From a virus, in IMG/VR virus record IMGVR_UViG_3300036830_000564, positions 1-45,089 of that record: a stretch of DNA of 45,089 nt; one strand, given 5' to 3'. The position numbers and the translations under genes were made by a program. Positions within the stretch are counted from its first letter, which is position 1; the number at the start of each line of letters is the position of its first letter. A model generated the notes under the pieces. The model ran no database searches, was not told where the DNA came from, and saw nothing but the letters and a program-made list of their open reading frames with translations. Of the stretch, positions 1 through 7,428 are shown one piece after another.

Positions 1-1026
1 TCACTGCTCAATGAGGATTGACCAGCCGTATGGGTTGCGTCCGCAGTCGACGCGCAGGAAATATTCCCCGGCCGGGAGCGTCAGAAGTCGCTTCTCGTCC
101 TTGTTGGCCCGGATGGTCTCCCGGAGCTTCCGGTCTGCGGAAAAGACCTTAATGATTCCCAGGCCGCCCGGTTGCCATTTGATGCGCCAGCCGGCCTCCG
201 TCGTCTTGAAAGATTTCGTTTCGTCCGTGCCGCGGCCTTCGATCTCGGCGACCTCTTCCCAGGCCCCGTCGGCGCGGCGCTGATCGGTTTTCTTCTTGGC
301 CTCGGCCGCCAGCTCGGCCTTCAGATTGATCAAGAATTCCGATTCGAAAACGCGTTCGCCTTCAACATCGATGTAGCCGACTGCCCATTTCTTCGTCTTC
401 TCATTGAACCTGGCCCACGCGCTCCACTGAGAGCGTAGCGGGACGCCGAAACTATTCTTCGCATCGACATACGAATGCACGAACCAGCCCCCCAGGGCCT
501 CGTTTGGTTCGATTTCGCCGGTCGCGGGGAATTCGCAGCTCTTCGGCGATTTCATGAAATCTGCGACAAGAGGGCAAAGGAATTGGAACGCATCCTGCCC
601 CATCTTCGGCCGATCGCGGAAAATCCAGCTCCCGAGGATGATGCAGAAGACAGCGCCCACTGCGAGTGCGATCCGGCGCCGACGCCAATTCGGCGACCGT
701 ACGAAGACCGTTCTCGTCGCAAGGGCTTTCGGGGGCGACGGCAAACTTTCAATGGGGGATCGCGATTCGAACACGATGGGGGCGGCCTCGCGGTCCGCGG
801 CGCGAGCCGCGGGACGGCCCTCGGACGCGGCCACGGCGGCGGCCAGGGCTTCGAAGGGAGTAGGCGGCCTGGCGGCTGGGACGGCGGCGGCGCGGGAGCG
901 CCGACAGACGGGGCACAGCCTCGGAGGGGCATTGCCGGCGGGGAGCGTGAAGCGTTTGCCGCAGGCGGGGCAGCTCCAGGTTGCGGCACCTGGGGCTTCG
1001 AAGGGAGTGGGGGAGTCGGTTGCCAT
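1..1026 (-). CDS. Zinc-ribbon, single-pass membrane protein, unknown function
   Basis: The reading frame is open upstream to 1644, but I start it at ATG 1026 because the extension runs against three convincing plus-strand genes and has an Arg/Ser-rich, non-coding look. The 341-aa protein has an N-terminal zinc ribbon (CPAC at 19-22, CPVC at 38-41), a Pro/Ala-rich linker in which TPFEA occurs twice, a basic stretch RRRR followed by one membrane helix (about 119-137), and a C-terminal domain of about 200 residues, lysine-rich in the middle and ending in beta-like segments. The topology suggests a cytoplasmic zinc ribbon and an outside C-terminal domain. Zinc-ribbon plus helix proteins are common in planctomycetes, but I do not recognise a named family. 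It ends at the window edge with a complete stop codon. It could be host rather than phage. Confidence 0.75.
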   Translation of the reverse strand: MATDSPTPFEAPGAATWSCPACGKRFTLPAGNAPPRLCPVCRRSRAAAVPAARPPTPFEALAAAVAASEGRPAARAADREAAPIVFESRSPIESLPSPPKALATRTVFVRSPNWRRRRIALAVGAVFCIILGSWIFRDRPKMGQDAFQFLCPLVADFMKSPKSCEFPATGEIEPNEALGGWFVHSYVDAKNSFGVPLRSQWSAWARFNEKTKKWAVGYIDVEGERVFESEFLINLKAELAAEAKKKTDQRRADGAWEEVAEIEGRGTDETKSFKTTEAGWRIKWQPGGLGIIKVFSADRKLRETIRANKDEKRLLTLPAGEYFLRVDCGRNPYGWSILIEQ

Positions 1027-1138
1027 GATTTGGCCCGTCAGGGTTGGGGTGGGGAAGGAGGGAAAATCTCTGTCTTCCAGCGTATCCACTGGTAAAACGA
1101 TGTTCCAGCCCGGCCGGCGCTGTGTCAGCATTGTCATC

Positions 1139-1342
1139 ATGCGGCGAATTGTCCCCGATTCCCGGCAGCTCGAATTGTTCGGCGGGGAGGCCCTGGCTGA
1201 CGAAACGCGGGCCACGCTGCGCCGTATCGTGGGCCCGGAGCTCGAGCGACGGTTGCGGCGCGCGACGCGGGACGACAGAATCAGGGCCGTGCGGGCGCTG
1301 GCCCAGAGCTGGCGCGGCCTGTCCTTCCACAGGGAAAAATGA
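1139..1342 (+). CDS. Small basic protein with a clamp-binding-like motif
   Basis: A 67-aa basic protein read from ATG 1139; an in-frame ATG at 1100 would add 13 residues. Near the N-terminus, residues 10-14 read QLELF, which fits the loose bacterial beta-clamp-binding pentapeptide consensus QL(S/D)LF. The rest is Arg-rich and probably helical. Its TGA stop at 1340-1342 overlaps the ATG of the next gene (ATGA), so the pair is probably translationally coupled. The family is unknown to me. It is one of three plus-strand genes opposite to the flanking minus-strand genes. The motif is short and could occur by chance. Confidence 0.5.
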   Translation: MRRIVPDSRQLELFGGEALADETRATLRRIVGPELERRLRRATRDDRIRAVRALAQSWRGLSFHREK

Positions 1343-1635
1343 TGGGACCTCTTCTGGAGCATCGGATAAGCAAATTCAAGATCAAGGTCGCGTTTACGCC
1401 CAGCGAGCAAACGCCCCAGCAATCGGCCGTGATCGAATGGCAATGCGGCCCCCGAAGAGGAACTGTCAGGGCGGAGCGGAAGGATGCTTGCACTCTTGCG
1501 GTCATCGGCGAGATTGAACACGAGCCGCTTCTGTTCGACGGGCCCGACTTCACGCTCGACGAGCTGCATCGCGCCATCGAAACCGCGGTCACCTATCCCG
1601 CCCTCCAGTATTTGGCGATCGAATTCGGGAAATAG
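1339..1635 (+). CDS. Hypothetical protein, 98 aa
   Basis: A 98-aa protein starting at ATG 1339 (a second ATG follows immediately at 1342) and overlapping the preceding gene by four bases. Composition is normal for a small soluble alpha/beta protein: a basic N-terminal strand region, then an acidic C-terminal half ending in a likely helix and strand (ELHRAIETAV, LQYLAIEF). No motif lets me assign a function. The tight spacing before it and the seven-base gap after it place it in a three-gene plus-strand operon. Confidence 0.6.
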   Translation: MMGPLLEHRISKFKIKVAFTPSEQTPQQSAVIEWQCGPRRGTVRAERKDACTLAVIGEIEHEPLLFDGPDFTLDELHRAIETAVTYPALQYLAIEFGK

Positions 1636-1642
1636 GGCGCCC

Positions 1643-1957
1643 ATGATTTTTCAAAACGTCGCCGATTTCGTCGACCCCGAAGACCCCGCTGGCCGCACGT
1701 TTCGCCAGATCAATTTGACAAGGGCGCATGCCATTCCGATCGGGACGCTCGTCGAGATACTGCCCTACGAGGACAGCTCACGCGATGGGGTGCGGATGTT
1801 CGTGGCCTTTCACGCGCGCGATTGCGACGGGACGCCCCTCTATTCGTTGTCGCCCAGCTCCGAGGATCTCGTTGCCCATGATTCTCGCTTCGGGAATCGC
1901 GGCTGGATTGGCGGGTTCGGGGAGGAGACGCTGAAAGTGATCAGGCGTCCGGAATAA
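1643..1957 (+). CDS. Hypothetical protein, 104 aa
   Basis: The ATG at 1643 lies seven bases after the previous stop. A longer in-frame start at 1484 would overlap the previous gene by 150 bases with a Ser/Arg-rich, shadow-like extension, so I reject it. The 104-aa product is acidic with a beta-rich feel: residues about 30-60 (GTLVEILPYED, VRMFVAFHAR) look like an SH3-like or small barrel segment, and a Gly-rich tail follows (FGNRGWIGGFGEE). No recognised family. It closes the plus-strand cluster and converges on the minus-strand gene ending at 1983. Confidence 0.6.
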   Translation: MIFQNVADFVDPEDPAGRTFRQINLTRAHAIPIGTLVEILPYEDSSRDGVRMFVAFHARDCDGTPLYSLSPSSEDLVAHDSRFGNRGWIGGFGEETLKVIRRPE

Positions 1958-1982
1958 CTTCGCCTTCCGCCGTCATGGCCGG

Positions 1983-2270
1983 TCAGTCAGCCGGCGTCGA
2001 GCGGCTCCGCTCGTCGTCCAATTCGATCAAGCGCCGCGCGGCCTGCAATTGCGGTTCGCCCACGTCGCCGATCGGGAGGCCCGCTTCGAGCCCGGCGCAG
2101 GCCAGTTGCACGGCCACGTCCAAATGCAGCGAGCGTCCGCCGATCACCGTCACGTCGGCCCCATTGGGCGTCTGCATCGTCAAATTCGTCCCTTGCGCCA
2201 CGTCTTCCCTGCGGCGACGGAATTTAATATTCGGGCCCTGGTCGGCTCCGATGATTCGATTGTTGCTCAT
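1983..2270 (-). CDS. Hypothetical protein, 95 aa
   Basis: I start it at ATG 2270 (MSNNRIIG); an ATG five codons upstream is also possible. The 95-aa product has an Arg-rich N-terminal part, a central beta-like stretch (ADVTVIGGRSLHLDVAVQL) and a charged C-terminal helix. No family recognised. It converges with the plus-strand gene ending at 1957 and is flanked upstream by the short plus-strand membrane ORF at 2374, so it is a single-gene unit. Confidence 0.5.
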   Translation of the reverse strand: MSNNRIIGADQGPNIKFRRRREDVAQGTNLTMQTPNGADVTVIGGRSLHLDVAVQLACAGLEAGLPIGDVGEPQLQAARRLIELDDERSRSTPAD

Positions 2271-2373
2271 TTCCGCACCTCGCAAGAGAACCGGGTCGGC
2301 TGGCGTTCCGCGCGGGGCGGAGCATAACTGACCGTCAGCCCGGGCGCGCAGCGCTCAGGACGAGGCCTCCGAC

Positions 2374-2487
2374 ATGAAAATCCCCTATTGGATTCTGTGC
2401 GGGCCCATCCTGTTTATGGCCGCCATCTGCGGCGTGATCGCAGCCGCCGTGGGCCTCCTGCTGTCGCTGCCGTTCCTGATCGGCTGA
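2374..2487 (+). CDS. 37-aa single-helix membrane peptide
   Basis: An ATG-started 37-aa ORF beginning MKIPYW and made almost wholly of one hydrophobic helix (about 6-35) rich in Ala, Val, Ile and Leu, with a Gly/Pro kink and no charged residue after Lys2. It runs opposite to both neighbours. Such mini membrane proteins are common in phage and planctomycete genomes but cannot be assigned. The strongest support is the unbroken hydrophobic frame with a start and stop in place; no clear ribosome-binding site is visible. Confidence 0.4.
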   Translation: MKIPYWILCGPILFMAAICGVIAAAVGLLLSLPFLIG

Positions 2488-2502
2488 GCGGCGCGATCAA
2501 TA

Positions 2503-3225
2503 TCATGAAGCGCAGCAGGATCGGCACGGCTCCGGCGGACCGAAGAGCGGCTGATAGGTGCGGCTGCCCTTGCAGTCTTCGCACGGTGCGCAGGCTCTCG
2601 GCTCCGTCACTTTCAAAACTGGCGGCGCCAAACAAGCACCGCCTCCGGCAGAAACCATCATCAAGCGCGACCGCTCTCCCTCGAGCAGCGATCGGATGCG
2701 ATCGACCTCCTGTTGAAAGTCCAGCGCGCTGAATTTGGCTCCGGCGCTTTCCAAAACCTTTCCGAGGCCGCAGGTGACTCGCAGCGCGTCGTCCGTCATT
2801 CGTTCCGAAGCGGGAATTTCCGAAACGTGTTTTCCGCAGCCTCCCGTCCAGTTGGCGCCCACGGCCGGCGACAGATGGACGACCGATTCCTCGATAATTT
2901 CCCGCTGCAGGCTCCGCGCGAGAATCACCAAGGCGCGGGGTATGCTCCTCCCGTCGCAATAATTGGCGTGGCCCGCAAGCCCGCGTCGGGCCGAGAGGCC
3001 CCCATGAGATTGCGTATAACGGACGCCGACGTTGGTTTCTCCCGGCCGTCCGCCAGGCCTGAATTCGACCTCCGCGTGCACCTCGGCGAAGAACAGAATT
3101 GCATCTTCAGCCCATCGGATTTCCCTGTAACGGCCCCTCAAATTCGGGCTCGACGGGGCCCGGGGGACGAGGAAAGATTCAACGGTTTCGTCGCGGCTGG
3201 GCGGCGGCGTAAACTTGATTGGCAT
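2503..3225 (-). CDS. Hypothetical protein with C-terminal DnaJ-like cysteine cluster
   Basis: The frame is open to 3360, but the upstream part is a translated intergenic repeat, so I start at ATG 3225 (MPIKFTPPP), giving 240 aa. The N-terminal half contains basic and beta-like segments; a helical middle (ALDFQQEVDRIRSLLEGER) precedes a cysteine-rich tail with CAPCEDCKG and CRSCC, spaced like one DnaJ-type zinc-binding repeat. Other Cys residues occur in GGCGKHV and at GACLAP. This looks like a small metal-binding protein, but I know no family that fits the whole. It sits upstream of a hairpin repeat and is probably transcribed alone. Confidence 0.6.
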   Translation of the reverse strand: MPIKFTPPPSRDETVESFLVPRAPSSPNLRGRYREIRWAEDAILFFAEVHAEVEFRPGGRPGETNVGVRYTQSHGGLSARRGLAGHANYCDGRSIPRALVILARSLQREIIEESVVHLSPAVGANWTGGCGKHVSEIPASERMTDDALRVTCGLGKVLESAGAKFSALDFQQEVDRIRSLLEGERSRLMMVSAGGGACLAPPVLKVTEPRACAPCEDCKGSRTYQPLFGPPEPCRSCCAS

Positions 3226-3470
3226 TTTTGACCTCCGGCGACCAGTTTCTCCATTCCGCGCGAGGAAGCAAGCCCAATCAGACGTGAGGGACTTGCCGCG
3301 CCCCCTCATCCCCGGCCCTTCTCCCGCCAGGGGAGAAGGAGGAAAGTAGTAGAATGCCATATTCTGCTACTTTGCCGACACGCGCTCCCCTGCGGGTCGC
3401 GGTTAAACGATCGTCGATCGGCGATGCGCGGGCTGATCACGCCTGGCGATGCGGCCTCCGGTGCTGTGCC
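3226..3470. other. Intergenic region with a REP-like hairpin
   Basis: This 245-base gap between two minus-strand genes holds the hairpin repeat at 3317-3339 and no supported ORF. The sequence around the hairpin (CCCCTCATCCCCGGCCCTT) resembles a multi-copy intergenic element I associate with GC-rich genomes including planctomycetes; that association is from memory and not checked here. I see no tRNA. Confidence 0.4.
3317..3339. repeat. REP-like perfect hairpin
   Basis: Arms CCTTCTCCC (3317-3325) and GGGAGAAGG (3331-3339) pair perfectly around a five-base loop. No T-run follows on either strand, so it is better called an intergenic hairpin repeat than an intrinsic terminator. Confidence 0.5.
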
Positions 3471-3896
3471 TCATTCGCGGCCGCCGACCGGGTCCAGGGC
3501 CACGCCCTGGCGGGCCTGGAGGGCGAAGCTGACGAGGCGGCGGCGGGCGGGAGTGGTGGGGAGCGCGGCCAGGGCCTCGGCTTCCGGGACGCCGGCGGCG
3601 ATGGCGCGGCGCGCGGTTTCGACGAGCCGCGCAAGATATAGGGGGACCTTGACCAGATCGCCCTGGGCGCGGATCCGGCCCAGGCGGCGTTCCATGCACA
3701 GCCAGGCCCAACTGGCGAAGGTCAGGCGCGACGGCTGCCAGCCGCGGGCGGCGATCAGCATGGCGATCACGTTTTCCTGGTAGAGGTCGTCGAACTCGTA
3801 GCCGGGCAGACGGCCGCACCAGGCGGCTGCGAGCTGGCCGGCCAGGCCCAGGTTGGCCAGGACCAGGGCGCGGGCCTCGTCCGGGGAGAGGGGCAT
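3471..3896 (-). CDS. Sigma-70-like protein with region 2 only (no region 4)
   Basis: A 141-aa protein whose residues about 12-75 resemble sigma-70 region 2: NLGLAGQLAAAW, then YEFDDLYQENVIAML, the core-binding helix signature (DDLxQE), then a segment like regions 2.3-2.4 (FASWAWLCMERRLGRIRAQ). A short region 3-like part follows (VKVPLYLARLVETARRA), and the protein ends with no region 4, so direct -35 recognition is unlikely. Family knowledge says region 2 binds core RNA polymerase and melts the -10 element. Phages and mobile elements encode truncated sigma-like regulators, so it may activate late genes, but this is inference. It stands alone; a 16-bp palindrome lies 54 bases upstream of the start. 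Confidence 0.6.
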   Translation of the reverse strand: MPLSPDEARALVLANLGLAGQLAAAWCGRLPGYEFDDLYQENVIAMLIAARGWQPSRLTFASWAWLCMERRLGRIRAQGDLVKVPLYLARLVETARRAIAAGVPEAEALAALPTTPARRRLVSFALQARQGVALDPVGGRE

Positions 3897-3949
3897 GCGA
3901 CGGCTCCGGCCCCCCGGAGGAAATTGAGGATGGAGGAGAGAGGACGAGG

Positions 3950-3965
3950 TTATTCAGCGCTGAAT
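3950..3965. repeat. 16-bp palindromic element, copy 1
   Basis: Sequence TTATTCAGCGCTGAAT, containing a perfect 14-bp palindrome. The same 16-mer occurs at 23014-23029 and, with one change, at 36561-36576, each time about 22 bases downstream of a stop codon. Here it lies after the nuclease gene (stop at 3989, minus strand) and 54 bases upstream of the sigma-like gene. A dimer-binding site is the simplest reading. Confidence 0.6.
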
Positions 3966-3988
3966 CGTCAGCGCTAAGCTCGGTGCGT

Positions 3989-4855
3989 TCAGCGTTGCGC
4001 TTCGAGGCGCTCCTGCACGCCGGGCGGCAACAGCGCCCAGAAATCGAGGCCGGCCCAATGTTCGACCAGGTCCACGCTGCACCGCGAGCCCTCGAGGGTT
4101 TCGCCGGCCGCCGGTGCGCGGTTGGGCAGGAGCCAGGCGAAGAGCACGACGGGGTTGTCGTCGCGATCGCCCAGCACGAGGGCTGTTTTGGCGAAATGCG
4201 TGGGCACGGGCACGTGATTGGGCCCGACGAAAAAAATCGTGGCCGGCTCGCTGGCGGCCGAGCCGCGGGGCGAGACTTCGGCGACGACGTCGCCGGGGGC
4301 GAACAGGGGGACCGTCGCCACCCACACGGCCCGGACGTCTGTGCGCTGGGCCATGTCGCGGAGCTGCTGCTCGAGCTGCTTCCACAAGCCGCGGTTCAGT
4401 TCCTTGTGCTGAGGGGAGACGTTGGACAGCAGGAAGGCGGCGTCCTGCGCGTCCTGATCGCCCTGGTCGGCGGAGGGGGCTTCATGGCCGCGGTCATACG
4501 TGGAGGCGCACGATTTGTAATCGGCGACCGAGGCCCGGAACTCGTCGGGCCAGCGGCGATCGATCTTGAACGAGGCGGTCCGCTGCGGGGCGCCGGACAG
4601 GCTTTTGGCCGTCAGGAGCTCCAGCGTATAGCGGTTGAAGCGCAGCCGCCCGTCATAGGCCGCCAGACCGTACGCGACCGGAATGCCGGCCTGGCCGCCG
4701 TCGGGGACGCCCCAGGCCTGGACGTCGAGCGGGACGCGTTGCGCGGCAACGCCCGCGGGGGCCTGGCTCGTGCCTCCCGCGGCCGTGAGGCTGACGGCGA
4801 GCAGGATGGACCCCAGCAGGACGGCGACGCGGCTTTTGTAACATTGACTGCGCAT
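3989..4855 (-). CDS. Secreted DNA/RNA non-specific endonuclease (NUC/EndoG family)
   Basis: A 288-aa protein with a hydrophobic N-terminal signal peptide (about 9-26). The family hallmarks are intact: DRGHEAP at 121-127, holding the general-base His124, then SNVSPQ at 144-149 and LNRGLWKQLE at 153-162, where Asn154 is the expected Mg-binding residue. This beta-beta-alpha-metal family hydrolyses DNA and RNA without sequence preference. Export implies action in the periplasm or outside the cell, for example on competing or host DNA, or nucleotide scavenging. It is the last minus-strand gene of the structural block, 24 bases after the recombinase stop. A secreted nuclease is unusual for a phage and may be a lysogenic conversion (moron) gene or the first host gene. 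Confidence 0.85.
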   Translation of the reverse strand: MRSQCYKSRVAVLLGSILLAVSLTAAGGTSQAPAGVAAQRVPLDVQAWGVPDGGQAGIPVAYGLAAYDGRLRFNRYTLELLTAKSLSGAPQRTASFKIDRRWPDEFRASVADYKSCASTYDRGHEAPSADQGDQDAQDAAFLLSNVSPQHKELNRGLWKQLEQQLRDMAQRTDVRAVWVATVPLFAPGDVVAEVSPRGSAASEPATIFFVGPNHVPVPTHFAKTALVLGDRDDNPVVLFAWLLPNRAPAAGETLEGSRCSVDLVEHWAGLDFWALLPPGVQERLEAQR

Positions 4856-4879
4856 TTCTACAGCCTCCAGGGGAAAGGG

Positions 4880-5779
4880 TTAATCGATCACGTCCTGATC
4901 GCCGCCGAGCTCGGCCGGGTCCCGATGAATATACCGCTTGGTGGTATTGGTGTTCGAGTGACCCATCAAATCGGCGATCGTCAGAATATCCATTTTGAGC
5001 GAAGCAGCCCGCGTGCCAAAGCGGTGCCGCGCGCTGTACAAAACGCATTCGTCTGGTAAACCGGCGCGGCGGGCATACGCGCGGTGCATGGCCGACAGAC
5101 AATTCACCGTCCAGCGGCGGGACTGCGTGTTGCGGAACACGGGGCCCCAGGTGCGGCGTCCGATGGCCACCTCAAGCATCCGGCCGAACTTCTGGCCGAT
5201 CGGAATGTGCCGTTTCTTGCCGGTCTTACGGGCCGTTTTGTGCTCGGTCAGGCTGATCAGCCGCTTGTCCCAATTCACGTCCTCCACGTCCAGGCTGCAC
5301 AATTCGCCCGGGCGGCAACCGGTCTGGCACAGGGCCCGGTAAATCTGCCGGAAGGCTGGCGAGGCCACTGCGAGCAGGGCTTCGATTTGTTCCGGAGTCG
5401 GGACGAACTCGCGGCGTCCGGCGCGGGGCTTGTCGAGCTCATCGAAGATCCGGTCTTCTTTCTGGAGGACTTTGGCAGTTTTGATTGCCCAGGATTGCAA
5501 GGTTTTCAAGGCCACGACATTGTGGCCGCGGGTCGTATCGCTCCAGGGCGTGCCGTCCGGGCGCAGGCCCACGTCGTGCAAATACTCGTCGATTTCCAGG
5601 CTGGCGATTCCCGCGTCGCCCGGCTGCTCGGGGCGCAGCGCGCGGAACTCGCGGTCGCCGAAGCGGGCGACGAACCGTTTCAGTCGCTGCCCGTAGAAGC
5701 GGACCGTATTATCCGAGCGGTGCCGCTCGTTCCAGGAAAGGAATTGGGGGAGCAGGTCGCGGACGAGCATTGGGGGCAA
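4880..5779 (-). CDS. Tyrosine recombinase/integrase
   Basis: A 299-aa recombinase with a SAM-like core-binding N-terminal domain (about 1-110) and a catalytic domain (about 125-290). Catalytic residues are visible: Arg156 in GCRPGEL, Lys181 in EHKT, Arg251-His252 in YSARHRFGT (Tyr replaces the usual first His of HxxR, as in many phage integrases), His274 in LMGHS and nucleophile Tyr283 in KRYIH. It should cut and rejoin DNA by a 3'-phosphotyrosine intermediate. It lies eight bases after the stop of a tail-fibre-like gene and is apparently co-transcribed with the tail operon, which is unusual for an integrase, normally expressed early. It may integrate the element or invert or exchange fibre sequences. 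A second, partial recombinase is at 44730. Confidence 0.9.
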   Translation of the reverse strand: MPPMLVRDLLPQFLSWNERHRSDNTVRFYGQRLKRFVARFGDREFRALRPEQPGDAGIASLEIDEYLHDVGLRPDGTPWSDTTRGHNVVALKTLQSWAIKTAKVLQKEDRIFDELDKPRAGRREFVPTPEQIEALLAVASPAFRQIYRALCQTGCRPGELCSLDVEDVNWDKRLISLTEHKTARKTGKKRHIPIGQKFGRMLEVAIGRRTWGPVFRNTQSRRWTVNCLSAMHRAYARRAGLPDECVLYSARHRFGTRAASLKMDILTIADLMGHSNTNTTKRYIHRDPAELGGDQDVID

Positions 5780-5787
5780 TCAGGAGG

Positions 5788-7428
5788 TCAGGGCGCGGCG
5801 TTTTGGGCGACGACGCAGGCGCCCGGTCCGACGAGGGGGACGAGATCGCCGTCGGCGAACGTGGCGACCGCTTCGAAGACATAGGGGGACGCGATGCCGC
5901 GGGGAGGGATGGTCAGGTCGGTATGAGTGGGCTCGAACTGAATGGATTGCATGGCGGATCCGGCGTCCAGAATTGTGCCGGCGACACTGACGGTGGCCGA
6001 ACCGGCGCGATAGATCAGCAAAGCGACCGTCGTTCCGACCGGGCTCAAATCGGGCCAGGTGCCGCTCGTCCAGCCCACGGCTCGCCCCTCGGACGCTTTG
6101 TAATCGCGGCCGCGGACAAGCGTCAGGACGCCGGTGTCCGGATCATACGCCGGTTGCAGAACGACGGGCAGATTGGCCGAGGTCAAAGCGGCCACGAGCT
6201 CGTCGGCCGTCGCGCCGCCGCCGCCTCCCGAGGACGCGCCGGCCAGGGCCTGCAGGCTGTCTTCCGTCGGATCGTAGCTGCCGCCCCCGGAGTTGATCTC
6301 GGTCACGGCCGTCGCGTCGGCGGCCGAATTGCGGAAGGCCGCGCGGAGCCAATCGGCCAGCGACGTGATCCCGGTGAACTGGGCGACGAACTGCGCGACG
6401 AAGGCGGCCAATGCGGCGGCCGTGGCGATGCCGGTTTGGACGGCCGTCACTCCCGCGCCCGAGAGCGCGTAGCCGGTCTTGTCATTGCTGGTCGTGACGG
6501 TCACTCCAGTCTGAGGCGTCGACTTGACATTGTTCGCGCCGTCGAAAGCCAGCTTGTCGGTCTGGGCCTGGATGGCGGCCAGGGCGAGCAGGCTGTCGGC
6601 ATCGGAAATGTCGATGTTGGCGTAAGCCTTACGTGCCGCGCCGTCTGCCGTTCCGGCGGCCGTCACGCGCAACCCCTCGTCTGCGGCGGCCGATGTAACA
6701 GTGTATGTAAACTTGTACTCGCCCGTCCCGCTGTGCGTCACGGCGGACAGGTTGACGGAGCGGTCCGTACCGGCGGCGTTCGTGGCCGTGAGTGTGACCG
6801 TGTTGCCGTCGACGTCGATCGAGTTGCCCTCGGAGTCTTTGACGACGAATGTCAAAGGGTAAGCGATTGAGCCCGTCCCCGGGCGGACCATCGACGTCGG
6901 GTAAAACAGATTGGCCAGGGCGGACAGGTTGTTGAGGTTCGTGGCGGCGATTTGCAACGTCGCGAGAGCGGAGGCGGTCGCGGGCGCATTGCCCGAGCCG
7001 TCGAGCGACCAGGCCCCGGTACCCGAGATCACCGATGCGCCGCCGCCGAGCACCTTGCCCGCGACGTCGCCCGTGACCTGGTCGACGTTTGAGACGTGAC
7101 CGCCGGCCGTGATGCCCAGCGCGCCGAAATTTGCGGGGAACATTTGGTAAATCGGAATGGGGTCGATAGAGATGCCGGTCTGCGGCCCACTGTAGGCGAC
7201 CGTAAAGACGGCCACGTCGCCGTTCGTGTCGCCGGCAGACGTCAGGAGCGCCGCGTAGTACCCTCCACCCGTCTCCGTGATGGTGGGCGCTGTGCATGGT
7301 GCGTCGGGCGCTCCGTTGAGTGATCTCGATACCGTGAAATTTGCTAGCGTTCCCCCGGTAAACGGAATTTGGTTAGCGGTGTCATAGGCGAAAAATGGCA
7401 CATACTGGTTGGCCTGATTCTTATTCAT
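5788..7428 (-). CDS. Tail fibre/baseplate-like protein with Ig-like and repeat segments
   Basis: A 546-aa Ala/Gly/Thr-rich protein without a signal peptide. The N-terminal 100 residues resemble the beta-sandwich seen in phage BppU-like baseplate proteins (PFFAYDTANQIPFTGGTLAN). The middle carries VTVTTSNDKTGYALSG-type residues, a repeat style frequent in phage tail proteins, and an Ig-like domain at about 190-270 (YPLTFVVKDSEGNSIDVDG). A poly-Gly hinge (SSGGGGGATADEL) leads to a C-terminal beta domain. It is probably a virion component at the tail tip, binding host surfaces. It starts one base after the stop of the preceding gene, so coupling is likely. The exact fold is uncertain. Confidence 0.65.
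   Translation of the reverse strand: MNKNQANQYVPFFAYDTANQIPFTGGTLANFTVSRSLNGAPDAPCTAPTITETGGGYYAALLTSAGDTNGDVAVFTVAYSGPQTGISIDPIPIYQMFPANFGALGITAGGHVSNVDQVTGDVAGKVLGGGASVISGTGAWSLDGSGNAPATASALATLQIAATNLNNLSALANLFYPTSMVRPGTGSIAYPLTFVVKDSEGNSIDVDGNTVTLTATNAAGTDRSVNLSAVTHSGTGEYKFTYTVTSAAADEGLRVTAAGTADGAARKAYANIDISDADSLLALAAIQAQTDKLAFDGANNVKSTPQTGVTVTTSNDKTGYALSGAGVTAVQTGIATAAALAAFVAQFVAQFTGITSLADWLRAAFRNSAADATAVTEINSGGGSYDPTEDSLQALAGASSGGGGGATADELVAALTSANLPVVLQPAYDPDTGVLTLVRGRDYKASEGRAVGWTSGTWPDLSPVGTTVALLIYRAGSATVSVAGTILDAGSAMQSIQFEPTHTDLTIPPRGIASPYVFEAVATFADGDLVPLVGPGACVVAQNAAP

Noticed and set aside
3299-3345. Hairpin as intrinsic terminator
   Set aside because: No T-run follows on either strand, so it is described as a hairpin repeat only.
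1-3900. Definite assignment of the left region to host or phage
   Set aside because: No attachment-site duplication, tRNA or hallmark phage gene is visible, so I leave it undecided.
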